From contig NZ_JH932292.1 in the NCBI RefSeq assembly GCF_000301035.1, forward strand, positions 1,106,857-1,170,856: DNA of 64,000 nucleotides, in the 5' to 3' direction. A program made the translations under genes and the position numbers. Positions 14,228-23,066 of the stretch are shown here, in pieces. Within the stretch, counting starts at the first letter, position 1, and each line of letters opens with the position of its first letter. The stretch comes from Facklamia hominis CCUG 36813. Its GTDB lineage: Bacteria > Bacillota > Bacilli > Lactobacillales > Aerococcaceae. The notes under the pieces are model-generated. The model made no database searches, had not been told where the DNA came from, and was given only the letters and a program-made list of their open reading frames with translations.

Positions 14228-15232
14228 ATGAAAGATTATTTTAATCAAATTATTCATGGAGATGTTCAAAATCATAAAGTCGATTATTACAAAGCGATCG
14301 ACTGGAACCAAGTAGAAGACACCCTCGATAAACAAACCTGGGAAAAACTCACTAGCCAATTCTGGTTAGATACTCGAATTCCCGTATCCAACGACCTTGC
14401 TGATTGGCGATCTCTATCAGATATTGAACAAGATGTTGTCAATAAAGCTTTTGTAGGACTGACTCTTCTTGATACGCTTCAATCAGAAGAAGGGGCCAAT
14501 GTCATGCGTTCCGATATCCGTACACAACACGAAGAGGCCGTTTTAAATAATATCCTCTTTATGGAGTCCGTCCACGCTAAATCCTATTCCACAATTTTTA
14601 TTTCTCTAAACCCTAGCCAAAAAATTGATGAAATCTTTGATTGGGGTAACAGTAATCCCTATCTACAATATAAAGCTAAAAAAATCAATGAAGTTTATCA
14701 AAATGCAGGCCCACTTGAGAAAAAAGCTGCCTCTGTGCTTCTCGAATCTTTCTTATTCTATTCTGGATTCTTTGCACCTTTGTGGTATTTAGGAAATGCA
14801 AAATTAGAAAATGTCGCCGAAATTATCAAACTCATTATCCGCGATGAATCTGTCCATGGTACCTATCTAGGATATAAATTCCAATTAGGCTACCGCGAAC
14901 TTGTCGAAGAAGAGCAATATCGATTGATGATGTGGGTCCACGAATTACTCGAGGACCTCATGGAAAATGAAGTCAAATTTGCTGAAAGTGTTTATGACCA
15001 AATTGGTTGGACAGAAGAAGTTAAAGTCTTCATGCGTTATAACGCTAATAAAGCCTTACAAAACCTCGGCTTTGCACCTTTCTATGATGACGGTACTGCT
15101 GAACATGTCAACCCGATTGTTATGAACGGCTTATCTACCAACACAACGAACCATGATTTCTTCTCACAAGTTGGCTCCGGCTATTTGATGGGCCATGTAG
15201 AAGCCATGGAAGATGACGATTATAATTTCTAG
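14228..15232 (+). CDS. nrdF: Class Ib ribonucleoside-diphosphate reductase beta subunit NrdF
   Basis: NrdF carries the dimetal-tyrosyl radical cofactor. The 334-residue protein shows the metal ligands in EEGANVMRSD, ESVHAKSYS, ESFLFYSGFF and IIRDESVHGTYLG, and the radical Tyr in the ESVHAKSYSTIF region. The start at 14228 (MKDYFNQI) is chosen because AAAGGA lies just upstream; the frame could be read from 14201 inside the end of nrdE but has no ribosome site there. It sits 14 bases after nrdE and 10 bases before nrdH. Confidence 0.97.
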   Translation: MKDYFNQIIHGDVQNHKVDYYKAIDWNQVEDTLDKQTWEKLTSQFWLDTRIPVSNDLADWRSLSDIEQDVVNKAFVGLTLLDTLQSEEGANVMRSDIRTQHEEAVLNNILFMESVHAKSYSTIFISLNPSQKIDEIFDWGNSNPYLQYKAKKINEVYQNAGPLEKKAASVLLESFLFYSGFFAPLWYLGNAKLENVAEIIKLIIRDESVHGTYLGYKFQLGYRELVEEEQYRLMMWVHELLEDLMENEVKFAESVYDQIGWTEEVKVFMRYNANKALQNLGFAPFYDDGTAEHVNPIVMNGLSTNTTNHDFFSQVGSGYLMGHVEAMEDDDYNF

Positions 15233-15242
15233 GAGGAATACC

Positions 15243-15473
15243 ATGTCTAAAATAACCATTTATTCAAAACCTAACTGCTCCCAATGTAATTTTACAAAAC
15301 GATTTTTAGATGATCAGAAAATCGCTTACCAGGAAATTGATGTCATGCAAAATGACGATGCCTTACAACACATTAAAGAACTCGGCTTCCTATCACTGCC
15401 TGTGGTAGAAGGTCCCGACTTTGAGAGTTTTAACGGCTTCAATTTAATGAAATTAAAACAATTAGTTCCATAA
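15243..15473 (+). CDS. nrdH: Glutaredoxin-like protein NrdH
   Basis: NrdH is the electron donor to NrdE and is itself reduced by thioredoxin reductase. The 76-residue protein has the thioredoxin fold with the redox motif CSQC (residues 11-14) and the family motif LPVV followed by a FNGFN segment in place of the usual WSGF. GGAGG precedes the ATG at 15243; the earlier in-frame codon lies inside nrdF. Last gene of the operon; a terminator follows at 15506. Confidence 0.93.
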   Translation: MSKITIYSKPNCSQCNFTKRFLDDQKIAYQEIDVMQNDDALQHIKELGFLSLPVVEGPDFESFNGFNLMKLKQLVP

Positions 15474-15505
15474 AATTGATGACCAAAGAACTAACAGTGA
15501 TTAGT

Positions 15506-15538
15506 AAAGAGGCTGTGACATTCATGTTGCAGGCTCTT
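15506..15538 (+). terminator. Terminator of the nrdIEFH operon
   Basis: Arms around AAAGAGGCTGTGACAT and ATGTTGCAGGCTCTTT pair with a few G-U pairs and one mismatch, then TTTTATTG follows. The arm contains GAGGCTGTGA, a core also seen in terminators at 17744 and 61037. Confidence 0.7.
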
Positions 15539-15588
15539 TTATTGTTAGGAAGTTTATTCTTATATACGCTTAGAAAGGATTGCGCCTC

Positions 15589-16289
15589 ATGAACCTTATT
15601 CTCCTATCCCCAAGCAAAGAAATGAATGACCAGCAAGGAACCCTATCTGTTAATTGGTCAACAAACAGTTATCAAGTTGCTACAGCTTTACAAAGCCTTT
15701 CCTTAGATGATATTCAAAAACAATTTCATCTGTCAGATAAGCTAGCTCTTCAAACATTTCACCATCACCAACATCTCTTTGATAAACAGGCTCTACCGGC
15801 TTACCTAGCCTATCAAGGCTTAGCCTTTCGTCAAATCGATTGGTCAAACATTCAATTAGACTATGCCCAAAAACATCTAGCCATCCTTTCTGCTCTATAT
15901 GGCCTTGTGAGACCCTTAGATCCCATTAATTCTTATCGACTTGATCTCAAAATCCCCTTAAAGATTCAACACACTTCCTTAAAAAATTATTGGCAAAAAC
16001 GCATTTCTCAATCTCTCGAAAAACAGCGAATTTATAATTTAGCTTCCAAAGAATTCTTTGACCTGGTCAACTTACCCCCGCAACAAATTGTTCAAGTTGA
16101 CTTTTATCAGGATGCTTCCCTAACAAAAAAGCCCCGTCAGCTACTTGCAAAAAGCTACGCGGAGCACTTGCCAATCACCTATTACAAACTCAATCTTTTT
16201 CCTGGGATACTTTTTCTTGTTTTACACTCGACCAGTACCAGTTAAACACTACAAAAAGTCAAAAAAATCATTTAATCTACCATCGTTAA
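15589..16289 (+). pseudogene. yaaA: Peroxide stress protein YaaA, frameshifted near the 3' end
   Basis: YaaA (DUF328) lowers free iron or protects DNA during peroxide stress. The frame from ATG 15589 has the family start (NLILLSPSKEM), YQGLAFRQIDW, LSALYGLVRPLDPINSYRLDL and YNLASKEFF. It stops at 16245 after 218 residues with an atypical tail. In the other frame, from about 16200 to a TAA at 16287-16289, the sequence reads as the missing C-terminus, ending DQYQLNTTKSQKNHLIYHR, which fits the family's conserved terminal pattern (G-Y-x-F/L-N-x-x-x-S-x-x-N-x-x-V/I-F/Y-x-R). The switch falls at the T-run CTTTTTCC (16195-16202), where one extra T would restore the frame. It is either a one-base deletion, a sequencing error or slippage. 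Start chosen for AAAGGA nine bases upstream. Confidence 0.75.
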
Positions 16290-16340
16290 ATAAACGGCTC
16301 AAAAGATTGAAAAGCTGATGGTCTTTTAGCTACTTTCGTC

Positions 16341-16346
16341 TATAAT
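16341..16346 (+). promoter_or_regulatory. -10 element of the MATE exporter gene
   Basis: TATAAT 30 bases before the GTG start at 16377; the -35 region has no strong match. Confidence 0.4.
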
Positions 16347-16376
16347 AGAACTATCGCGTCAAAAGGAGTGGTTCGA

Positions 16377-17720
16377 GTGCTTAATGTCAAAGATTTTTAT
16401 AAAGAAATGCTAGCCATCGCAATCCCTATTGCTCTGCAAAACTTAATTGTTTCTAGTCTTAATACCTTAGATACCGTCATGATCTCCACATTAGGATCTG
16501 CGGCGATAGCCGGTGTAGGGCTGGCCAATCAAGTCTTTTTCTTTTATTCAATGATCTGTTTTGGAACAGGGACCGGTTCCTCCGTCATGATTTCTCAATA
16601 TTATGGGCGGCGGGATTTTGATAATCTTAAAAAGGTGAATGCCTTATCTAATTTGATCGCCTTTGGCACAGGGATTATTTTTACACTTCTCGCGATCCTA
16701 ATTCCTCAACAACTAATTGGTCTAATGATCAAGGACCCTTTGGTTATTGAAGCCGGAGCAAAATACCTTCGATTAGTAGCTCTATCCTACATTTTAACTG
16801 GATTCTCTTTTTCAACTGGGATTTCATTAAGAAGTACCGGAAATCCGAAAGCCCCCTTGGTCGCTGCAATCGTAGGCTTCGTTTGTAATGCTTTTTTTAA
16901 TTATGTCTTTATTTTTGGAAAATTGGGCTTCCCAGAATTAGGTATTCTTGGTGCAGCTGTAGGGACAATAATCGCACGAACAGCCGAAGCGAGCATCTTA
17001 CTTTATGTGAGCACACGCTATCACTGCCCACTTCGGGGACGATTGGAAGAACTTTTTGACTTTAGTCAAGAATTTATTCAACGCTTTATCAAAATTACAC
17101 TACCCGTTATTATCAACGAGACTTTCTGGGGTCTCGGTCAAATTATGTATTCCGTCGCCTATGCAAAGGTTGGAACAGATGCTACTGCTGCCATTCAGAT
17201 CGTTATCGCTATCCAAAATATGGCCTATGTTCTAGTTCGTGGCTTATCTAATTCATGCACCATCATTCTAGGAAAGACGATTGGGCAAGGTCTAATGGAT
17301 GCTGTCTACCCCTATGCCATGCGATTCTTCAAATTAGGAACCCTCTTAGCTTTGATTATCGCTTTGTTTATTGGCTTAAATCCAGACCTACTCTTGTCCT
17401 TCTTTGGTCACTTAAGCCCTGTGGTATATGACTTATCACGTACTTTGCTGATCTTTGTTGGATTCCTATTTACTGTTCGTGCCTTCAATTCCATCCTCGT
17501 CGTAGGTGTTCTTCGCGGCGGTGGCGACACTCAGTATTCAATGTACCTAGAAATGGGCTCGGTATGGCTCGTTGGAGTTCCACTCGCTTTTATTGGAGCG
17601 GTAGTCTTAAAATTACCGATCCAATGGGTTTTCCTCATGGCCTCAATGGAAGAAATCACCAAAGCTTCCTTTGGTCTTCTACGAGTAAGATCCAAAAAAT
17701 GGGTGCATGAAATCAATTAA
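16377..17720 (+). CDS. MATE family efflux transporter
   Basis: A 447-residue membrane protein with about twelve hydrophobic segments in two homologous halves, as in the MATE/NorM/DinF family that exports drugs or metabolites with Na+ or H+ influx. Family features are the N-terminal AIPIALQNLIVSSLNTLDTVMISTLG segment, AGVGLANQVFF, and in the second half LPVIINETFWGLGQIMY and AFNSILVVGVLRGGGDTQYSM. I chose the GTG at 16377 because the AAAAGGAG site lies 8-9 bases before it; the GTG at 16368 abuts the site. It stands alone and converges on the MacB-type permease gene, sharing a bidirectional terminator. Substrate cannot be inferred. Confidence 0.9.
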   Translation: MLNVKDFYKEMLAIAIPIALQNLIVSSLNTLDTVMISTLGSAAIAGVGLANQVFFFYSMICFGTGTGSSVMISQYYGRRDFDNLKKVNALSNLIAFGTGIIFTLLAILIPQQLIGLMIKDPLVIEAGAKYLRLVALSYILTGFSFSTGISLRSTGNPKAPLVAAIVGFVCNAFFNYVFIFGKLGFPELGILGAAVGTIIARTAEASILLYVSTRYHCPLRGRLEELFDFSQEFIQRFIKITLPVIINETFWGLGQIMYSVAYAKVGTDATAAIQIVIAIQNMAYVLVRGLSNSCTIILGKTIGQGLMDAVYPYAMRFFKLGTLLALIIALFIGLNPDLLLSFFGHLSPVVYDLSRTLLIFVGFLFTVRAFNSILVVGVLRGGGDTQYSMYLEMGSVWLVGVPLAFIGAVVLKLPIQWVFLMASMEEITKASFGLLRVRSKKWVHEIN

Positions 17721-17743
17721 ATATCGCATTATCACAAAAAAAG

Positions 17744-17774
17744 AGAGGCTGTGACTAACAAAGTCATAGCCTCT
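17744..17774. terminator. Bidirectional terminator between the MATE gene and the MacB-type permease gene
   Basis: Arms 17744-17756 and 17762-17774 (AGAGGCTGTGACT and its partner) pair over 13 positions with one G-U; A-rich sequence flanks on the left and TTT on the right, so it can act on both converging transcripts. Confidence 0.8.
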
Positions 17775-17810
17775 TTAACATTTCTACAGTTCGATTTTGA
17801 ATACTATTTT

Positions 17811-19025
17811 CTAGCGTAAAATTTCAATTAAATTCTTATGTGCAGCCTGCCTAGCTGGTAAATACCCCGCTGCTATCCCGATAAACACTGAAATTACAAC
17901 CGTCACAAAAGCCGTTAGAAGATCATAGGCTGGCTTGAAAGGTAGAAAGTTGCCCGCAATCTTAGCGATGATAAATCCTAAAACATAACCAATTATCCCT
18001 CCAAAGGTAGTAATGACAATCCCTTCTAATAGAAATTGCCATTGAATCGATAACCGAGTCGCACCCACTGAACGACGAATACCAATTTCTTTTGTTCGCT
18101 CAGACACCGAGATATACATCATATTCATCACTCCAACACCAGCAATAAATAAGGAGATCCCTGCAATTGAGGTAATAAATAAAGTAATCATCGTTAATTG
18201 CTTACTAATCTCGGCCATTTCTTCCGTTCGATCATAGTACTCATAACTTCCACTATCTTTTGCCTTACCGCTTTCTTTAAGGTATTCGGCAATCCGTTTA
18301 TTGGTTCCTTTCATATCCGCATCATCCCGATAAAATACCTTGATCGAAAAATTAAAGGTGGATTGTTGTGAAAAACGCTCATAAGTCGCTTTAGGTATCG
18401 CTAGTTGAATTGGGTCAGCCATCCATCCCATTAAATTATCTTGCTCTTGGTCCATCGGCATCTGATATACACCTACGATCGTATAATCCTGTCCATCAAG
18501 ATTGATCGCTTTGTGGTAGGCTTCTTGTGGCGAAGCAAAGAACATACTCGCTGCCATTTCTTCAATAATTACATATGGTTTCTTAGCCTTCGAATCAGAT
18601 GAATTTAGATTCCGCCCCACCACTAGGTTAAAATTTGTCTCTTCCTTGAGGCTAACATTCATATATTCTTGAGTCTTGCGAAAAGAAATTTGCATATACT
18701 GCTCGGTTACATCCTGACCATCCAGTTGTACTTCATCGACCCCTGGAAAAGAGCGTATATGCTCTAGATTGTCTTCGGAAAAAGGCTGCAATGTTCCGGG
18801 ATCAGTATCTGAACCCGTCATATTATAATAAAAACTTTGACTTCTTCGACCCTTTTCATCCTTAGCTAAGGAATCCAATGTCTGTTTCTCAAATCCCTTT
18901 CCCAAGCTTAAAATAGTGATGACTGCTGCAATACCAATCACAATTCCGATCAATGTTAAAAAAGTTCGACGTCCATTCATCTTAAGGGTAGCAAGAGAAG
19001 ATTTAAGAATTTCACTTACGCGCAT
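17811..19025 (-). CDS. ABC transporter permease, MacB/FtsX family
   Basis: A 404-residue permease: one N-terminal membrane segment (RTFLTLIGIVIGIAAVITILSLG, residues 20-42), a large extracellular domain to about residue 275, then three C-terminal membrane segments and the ISVSERTKEIGIRRSVGATR cytoplasmic motif of MacB-PCD/FtsX proteins. In Gram-positive bacteria such proteins work with an ATPase and a membrane-fusion-type adaptor to export peptides, drugs or lipids, or to protect against antimicrobial peptides (YknXYZ-like). It overlaps the ATPase gene by 14 bases and is the last of three genes. GAGGAGGAAG precedes its ATG. Confidence 0.88.
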   Translation of the reverse strand: MRVSEILKSSLATLKMNGRRTFLTLIGIVIGIAAVITILSLGKGFEKQTLDSLAKDEKGRRSQSFYYNMTGSDTDPGTLQPFSEDNLEHIRSFPGVDEVQLDGQDVTEQYMQISFRKTQEYMNVSLKEETNFNLVVGRNLNSSDSKAKKPYVIIEEMAASMFFASPQEAYHKAINLDGQDYTIVGVYQMPMDQEQDNLMGWMADPIQLAIPKATYERFSQQSTFNFSIKVFYRDDADMKGTNKRIAEYLKESGKAKDSGSYEYYDRTEEMAEISKQLTMITLFITSIAGISLFIAGVGVMNMMYISVSERTKEIGIRRSVGATRLSIQWQFLLEGIVITTFGGIIGYVLGFIIAKIAGNFLPFKPAYDLLTAFVTVVISVFIGIAAGYLPARQAAHKNLIEILR

Positions 19026-19767
19026 CTATGGCTTCCTCCTCTTCTTGACGGAACTTAAGCGCCAATCCGCTTGCTTCCTCAGCTGATACGTCTTGTACCT
19101 GTCCATCTAACATTAATAAGTGACGACTGGCATAGGTCTGAAGACTTGGGTCATGAGTGACCATAACAATCGTAACTCCCTCTTCCTGGTGTAACTTTGA
19201 AAGAATTGCCATAATTGCTTTTGATGTTTTCGTATCTAAAGCCCCAGTTGGTTCATCTGCAATCACAAAATCTGGTTTATTCACCAATGCGCGCGCAATC
19301 GCCACACGTTGCCGTTGGCCACCGGATAACTCATGAGGCTTTGCGGTCATTTTCTGTTCAAGCTCCACTTTTTTTAGGACTTGCTCAACCTTTTGCATCG
19401 ATTGATGATGAGAATAACCAGCATAGAGCAATGGCAACTGCACATTTTTGGAGACAGTCATATTATCTATCAGGTTAAAACTTTGAAAAACAAAGCCTAC
19501 CTTTTGATTACGCAATTGAGAAATTTGAAAATCATTTCGATCAGAGACAGGCTCTCCTTGAAAAAGATACTCTCCTTCAAATTGATTATCCAAAAAACCT
19601 AAGACATTAATAAATGTCGACTTTCCCGAACCAGAAGCCCCCATAACAGACACAAATTCGCCTTCATAAATGGATAAATTAATATCCTTTAAAACATGAA
19701 GGGATTGATCACCATTTTTAAAATATTTATTGAGATGTTGTACATGAATGAGTGGTTGATTGGTCAT
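19012..19767 (-). CDS. ABC transporter ATP-binding protein, MacB/LolD type
   Basis: A 251-residue ATPase with Walker A GASGSGKST, Q-loop VFQSFNLI, signature LSGGQRQR, Walker B FVIADEPTGALD and switch His in VTHD. The sequence N-K-x-F-K-x-G-x-x-x-x-x-V-L-K-D-I at the start is typical of the LolD/MacB subfamily. A 20-residue C-terminal extension rich in Glu ends the protein. It lies between the adaptor and permease genes, and with the permease forms a dimeric mechanotransmission-type transporter. Confidence 0.93.
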   Translation of the reverse strand: MTNQPLIHVQHLNKYFKNGDQSLHVLKDINLSIYEGEFVSVMGASGSGKSTFINVLGFLDNQFEGEYLFQGEPVSDRNDFQISQLRNQKVGFVFQSFNLIDNMTVSKNVQLPLLYAGYSHHQSMQKVEQVLKKVELEQKMTAKPHELSGGQRQRVAIARALVNKPDFVIADEPTGALDTKTSKAIMAILSKLHQEEGVTIVMVTHDPSLQTYASRHLLMLDGQVQDVSAEEASGLALKFRQEEEEAIDARK

Positions 19768-19784
19768 AAATATTTCCTCACTCT

Positions 19785-21125
19785 CTAAAATCCACTCGGT
19801 GGACTCATCGCTCCAGACTGATTATCTTCATCCATCCCACCTAGCTGCATCACCTCAATTTTTTGTCCATCCTTAAGGTCGAATGGATTTAGAACCACTT
19901 GCTGACCTTCTTCTAAACCAGACTGAACAACCCGTTGCAAGCCTTGATTTTCCAAATCAACTTCTTTTTTATGAACAATGCCTTCTTGATAAATAAAGAC
20001 ATAACTGTGACCATCCTCTTCCAGTATCGCCTCTTGTGGTAAAACTAAACCAGTCGGTGTTATTTGAACTTTAACGGTAAAGCCTGGTTGAATAAATTCA
20101 TCCGGAGAAACTGTAAATCCAAACTGTGTAGACGATGAACCACCTGCTAAATTGCTTTCAGAAGCAGTAGCATTATTGCCAGAGTCCTGTTGACTTGGAG
20201 CGGAACTTGCCGGTGGTATCTCATCATAACGTACTAGGGTTCCACTAACATAACGGTCCTCCGCATTAATATAAATCTGAACAGGAATATCCTTAGCTAG
20301 TAAATAAAATTCATACTCAGTTACTGATCCTTTAATTTGAACTCCTTGAGAAATAATCCGCACTAGTGGAACCGAATTGCTCGTTTTTCCGTCAGGATTA
20401 AGGATGACCTTACCATCATATTCCGCCCGAACTTCTCCCCGCTGTTTTTCATAGAGCCGTTGCAATTTAATTTCAACATCTTCGATTTGTTGATTCACCT
20501 GACGTATCTGATCCTTGGCAGCTGCAGCCGGGTCTTCCTGACCTGCTGTTTGAATGCTATTCACTTGAGATTGATAGGCTTCCTCATCTAAGGGTGTCTC
20601 ACTCACTAAGGGTTGCCCCGATTTCCCGATCAATTCCGAAACATAATAATAATATTGACCATCCTTCGCCCAATAGCCTTGTAATGTATCGCCTTGATAG
20701 TTATACAAAAGACCTGTTTGCTTAGATAAATTATCAATCAATCGATTACGATCATTATATAGTCGAGTTTGCTCCCGCAAGGCATCCTCAATATCGTGCT
20801 GCAAGTCTCCAGTTTGAATATACTTATACAAGAGGTCGCCTTTTTTGACCTGTTGACCGTCCTGCACCAAAATTTGATCAATCTGTCCCTTTTCAGCATC
20901 ATAAAAATAGGAATTATCTGCTACTAGTTGGACCGTTCCATCGATGGTCACCGGATCCTGGGGATAAAGATCCATCACTTGATAACCCGTCGAATCTATA
21001 TTGGGCATCTCTGCTTCATTTCCAGCTTGAGTGCCTTTTACAAATTGATTGATAAAAAATGCTAATAGAGATAGAGTCACTAAACCAATCCCTATCCCAA
21101 TAAACGCTCCCTTTTTCAACTTCAT
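19785..21125 (-). CDS. Membrane-fusion-type adaptor of the MacB-like exporter (HlyD/YknX-like)
   Basis: A 446-residue protein with one N-terminal membrane anchor (GAFIGIGIGLVTLSLLAFFI), then the split biotinyl-lipoyl-like domain (DGQQVKKGDLLYKY ... AEYDGKVILN), a helical hairpin with heptad-type QxEDVEIKLQRLYEK between, and beta-barrel and membrane-proximal domains toward the C-terminus. A Ser/Ala-rich linker lies near residues 310-340. This layout is that of YknX/SalX-associated adaptors in Firmicutes. It is the first gene of the three-gene operon; AAAGGTGG precedes the ATG. Together with the ATPase and permease it should form a one-membrane MacB-type machine. Confidence 0.85.
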   Translation of the reverse strand: MKLKKGAFIGIGIGLVTLSLLAFFINQFVKGTQAGNEAEMPNIDSTGYQVMDLYPQDPVTIDGTVQLVADNSYFYDAEKGQIDQILVQDGQQVKKGDLLYKYIQTGDLQHDIEDALREQTRLYNDRNRLIDNLSKQTGLLYNYQGDTLQGYWAKDGQYYYYVSELIGKSGQPLVSETPLDEEAYQSQVNSIQTAGQEDPAAAAKDQIRQVNQQIEDVEIKLQRLYEKQRGEVRAEYDGKVILNPDGKTSNSVPLVRIISQGVQIKGSVTEYEFYLLAKDIPVQIYINAEDRYVSGTLVRYDEIPPASSAPSQQDSGNNATASESNLAGGSSSTQFGFTVSPDEFIQPGFTVKVQITPTGLVLPQEAILEEDGHSYVFIYQEGIVHKKEVDLENQGLQRVVQSGLEEGQQVVLNPFDLKDGQKIEVMQLGGMDEDNQSGAMSPPSGF

Positions 21126-21222
21126 TTCTGTACCACCTTTTGCAGTTTGTCATCTAATTAAAACTGATTTGATAACTAATTTTAACATAGAAACGTTTTC
21201 CTGACTAGATATCTAAAAAAGG

Positions 21223-21256
21223 AACGCCAATTTTCTGATAACAGAAAATCAGCGTT
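21223..21256 (-). terminator. Terminator of the tetR-ABC-ABC operon
   Basis: Minus strand arms AACGCTGATTTTCTG and CAGAAAATTGGCGTT pair over 15 positions with G-U pairs and a 4-base loop, then CCTTTTTT. It lies about 30 bases after the stop codon at 21284. Confidence 0.8.
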
Positions 21257-21283
21257 TAAAATCAATCGTTCTTAGCTATTGAA

Positions 21284-23062
21284 TTAGGCAAACTGTGCAT
21301 TGTATAAACTAGCATAGAAACCATTTTTTTCTAATAAAGTCTGATGATTTCCTTGTTCTATGACATCCCCTTGATTCATAACAATGATATTATCTGCATT
21401 TCGAATTGTTGACAAGCGATGGGCAACAACAAAGGAAGTGCGATTCTCTAAAAGCTTAGCCATCGCTTCTTGAATTAAAACTTCCGTCCTTGTATCCACT
21501 GATGAAGTCGCCTCATCAAGAATAATCACTTCTGGATCAGATAGAAAAGCGCGAGCAATAGTAATTAATTGTCTTTGACCTTGTGATAAATTATTTCCAT
21601 CCTCAGTTAAAAGCGTTTGATAGCCATCAGGTAGTGTGGAAACAAAGTCATCTACATGCGCTGCTTTGGCAGCCTGCAAGATAGCCTGATCACTCACTCC
21701 CTCATTACCATATTTCAAATTATCCCAAATACTCCCTGCAAATAGCCAGGTTTCCTGCAATACCATGGAATAATGGCTCCGCAAATCTTCTCGGGTATAA
21801 TTCCGAATATCAATGCCATCATAATAGATAGCCCCTCCTGATACATCATAAAACCGCTCTAAGAGATTAATAAGCGTTGTCTTACCAGCTCCGGTTGGTC
21901 CAACAACAGCGATCATCTGACCCGGCTTTACCCTTAAGTTAAAGTCTGTCATCAATAATTGACCCGGCTCATAACCAAATTGAACATGGTTAAACTCAAT
22001 CTTATACTGGGTATCTCTCTTTTGCGGATCTCCTTGAGGGTGAATCATTTCTTCCTCGTCTAACAATTCAAATACACGTTCGGTAGATGCTAAAGTCATT
22101 TGAATGGAAGCAGCAAGATTGGCCAGCTGCCTAAAAGGACCAGAAAACTGATTGGTATATTGAAAGAAAGATTGAACTGTTCCTATTGGAATCTTACCCT
22201 CTAATACCCCAAGACCACCAATAATCGCTACTAAAATATAGATAATATTCTTCGATAAATCGACTAAGGGATTTAAAATACCTGCATAAAATTCAGCTTT
22301 CCAAGAGGCTTCATTTAACTGATCACTCTTTTGCTCAAACAAGGCTTTTTCATGATCAATCTGATTATAGACCTTGATGGCTGTTTGCCCTGAATAACGC
22401 TCTTCAATAAAATCATTGACATGTCCTAGTAGAACTTGTCTTTGACGAAACAAATTTTGAGAGCGGCCAGAAATGATTCGAATAATCAAGTAATTCAAAG
22501 GAACCAATAGAACAACCACCAAGGTTAAAATACCACTCATCGATAACATCGTGAAAAATATGGCGAGTATTTGAACAAAGGACGTCACTACTTGTGTTAG
22601 TGATGGTCCCAAGGATGAAGCAATCTGATCCACATCATTGATGGCCCGCGAAAGAATTTCCCCGTTAGCATGACTATCAAAATAAGAAATCGGTAGATGA
22701 CTCATCTTTTGCTTAATTTGCTTACGTAGATCATACACCGTATTTTGAGCGATTCTTAAAGTGATAAACTGTTGAAAGTACCGGAAAAAACTGGATAAAA
22801 GATAAGCTCCCGCTAAAATAACTAAAATACGTCCCATCCCATGATAATCGATTTGGTAATGACCATCATGACATCCAGCCTTAACCCCTTCATATATCAA
22901 GGTCGTAATCCAACCTAGAATTCGTGGAAGTTGGGCTTGTAAAAAGGCAGAAAAAGCAGCTAAAATTAAAACAACTAAGAGCCATAAACGTCGGCCTGCC
23001 ATAAATTGATACAAGCGTTTTGCCGTATCCATAAAGGAGCGGTTCTGTTTCTTTTCTTCCAT
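21284..23062 (-). CDS. ABC exporter half-transporter, catalytically complete subunit of a heterodimer
   Basis: A 592-residue half-transporter: six membrane segments over residues 25-310 and an ATPase domain from about residue 350. The ATPase has Walker A GPTGAGKTT, Walker B VIILDEATSSVD with catalytic Glu and switch His in VVAHRLST, but its signature reads LSQGQ instead of LSGGQ. The partner gene upstream shows the complementary pattern (intact signature, altered Walker B and H-loop), as in BmrCD/LmrCD-type heterodimers with one working ATP site. GAGGAGGG precedes the ATG and the gene starts 4 bases after its partner. Probable multidrug or peptide exporter controlled by the TetR protein of the same operon. 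Confidence 0.9.
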   Translation of the reverse strand: MEEKKQNRSFMDTAKRLYQFMAGRRLWLLVVLILAAFSAFLQAQLPRILGWITTLIYEGVKAGCHDGHYQIDYHGMGRILVILAGAYLLSSFFRYFQQFITLRIAQNTVYDLRKQIKQKMSHLPISYFDSHANGEILSRAINDVDQIASSLGPSLTQVVTSFVQILAIFFTMLSMSGILTLVVVLLVPLNYLIIRIISGRSQNLFRQRQVLLGHVNDFIEERYSGQTAIKVYNQIDHEKALFEQKSDQLNEASWKAEFYAGILNPLVDLSKNIIYILVAIIGGLGVLEGKIPIGTVQSFFQYTNQFSGPFRQLANLAASIQMTLASTERVFELLDEEEMIHPQGDPQKRDTQYKIEFNHVQFGYEPGQLLMTDFNLRVKPGQMIAVVGPTGAGKTTLINLLERFYDVSGGAIYYDGIDIRNYTREDLRSHYSMVLQETWLFAGSIWDNLKYGNEGVSDQAILQAAKAAHVDDFVSTLPDGYQTLLTEDGNNLSQGQRQLITIARAFLSDPEVIILDEATSSVDTRTEVLIQEAMAKLLENRTSFVVAHRLSTIRNADNIIVMNQGDVIEQGNHQTLLEKNGFYASLYNAQFA

Positions 23063-23066
23063 ATGA

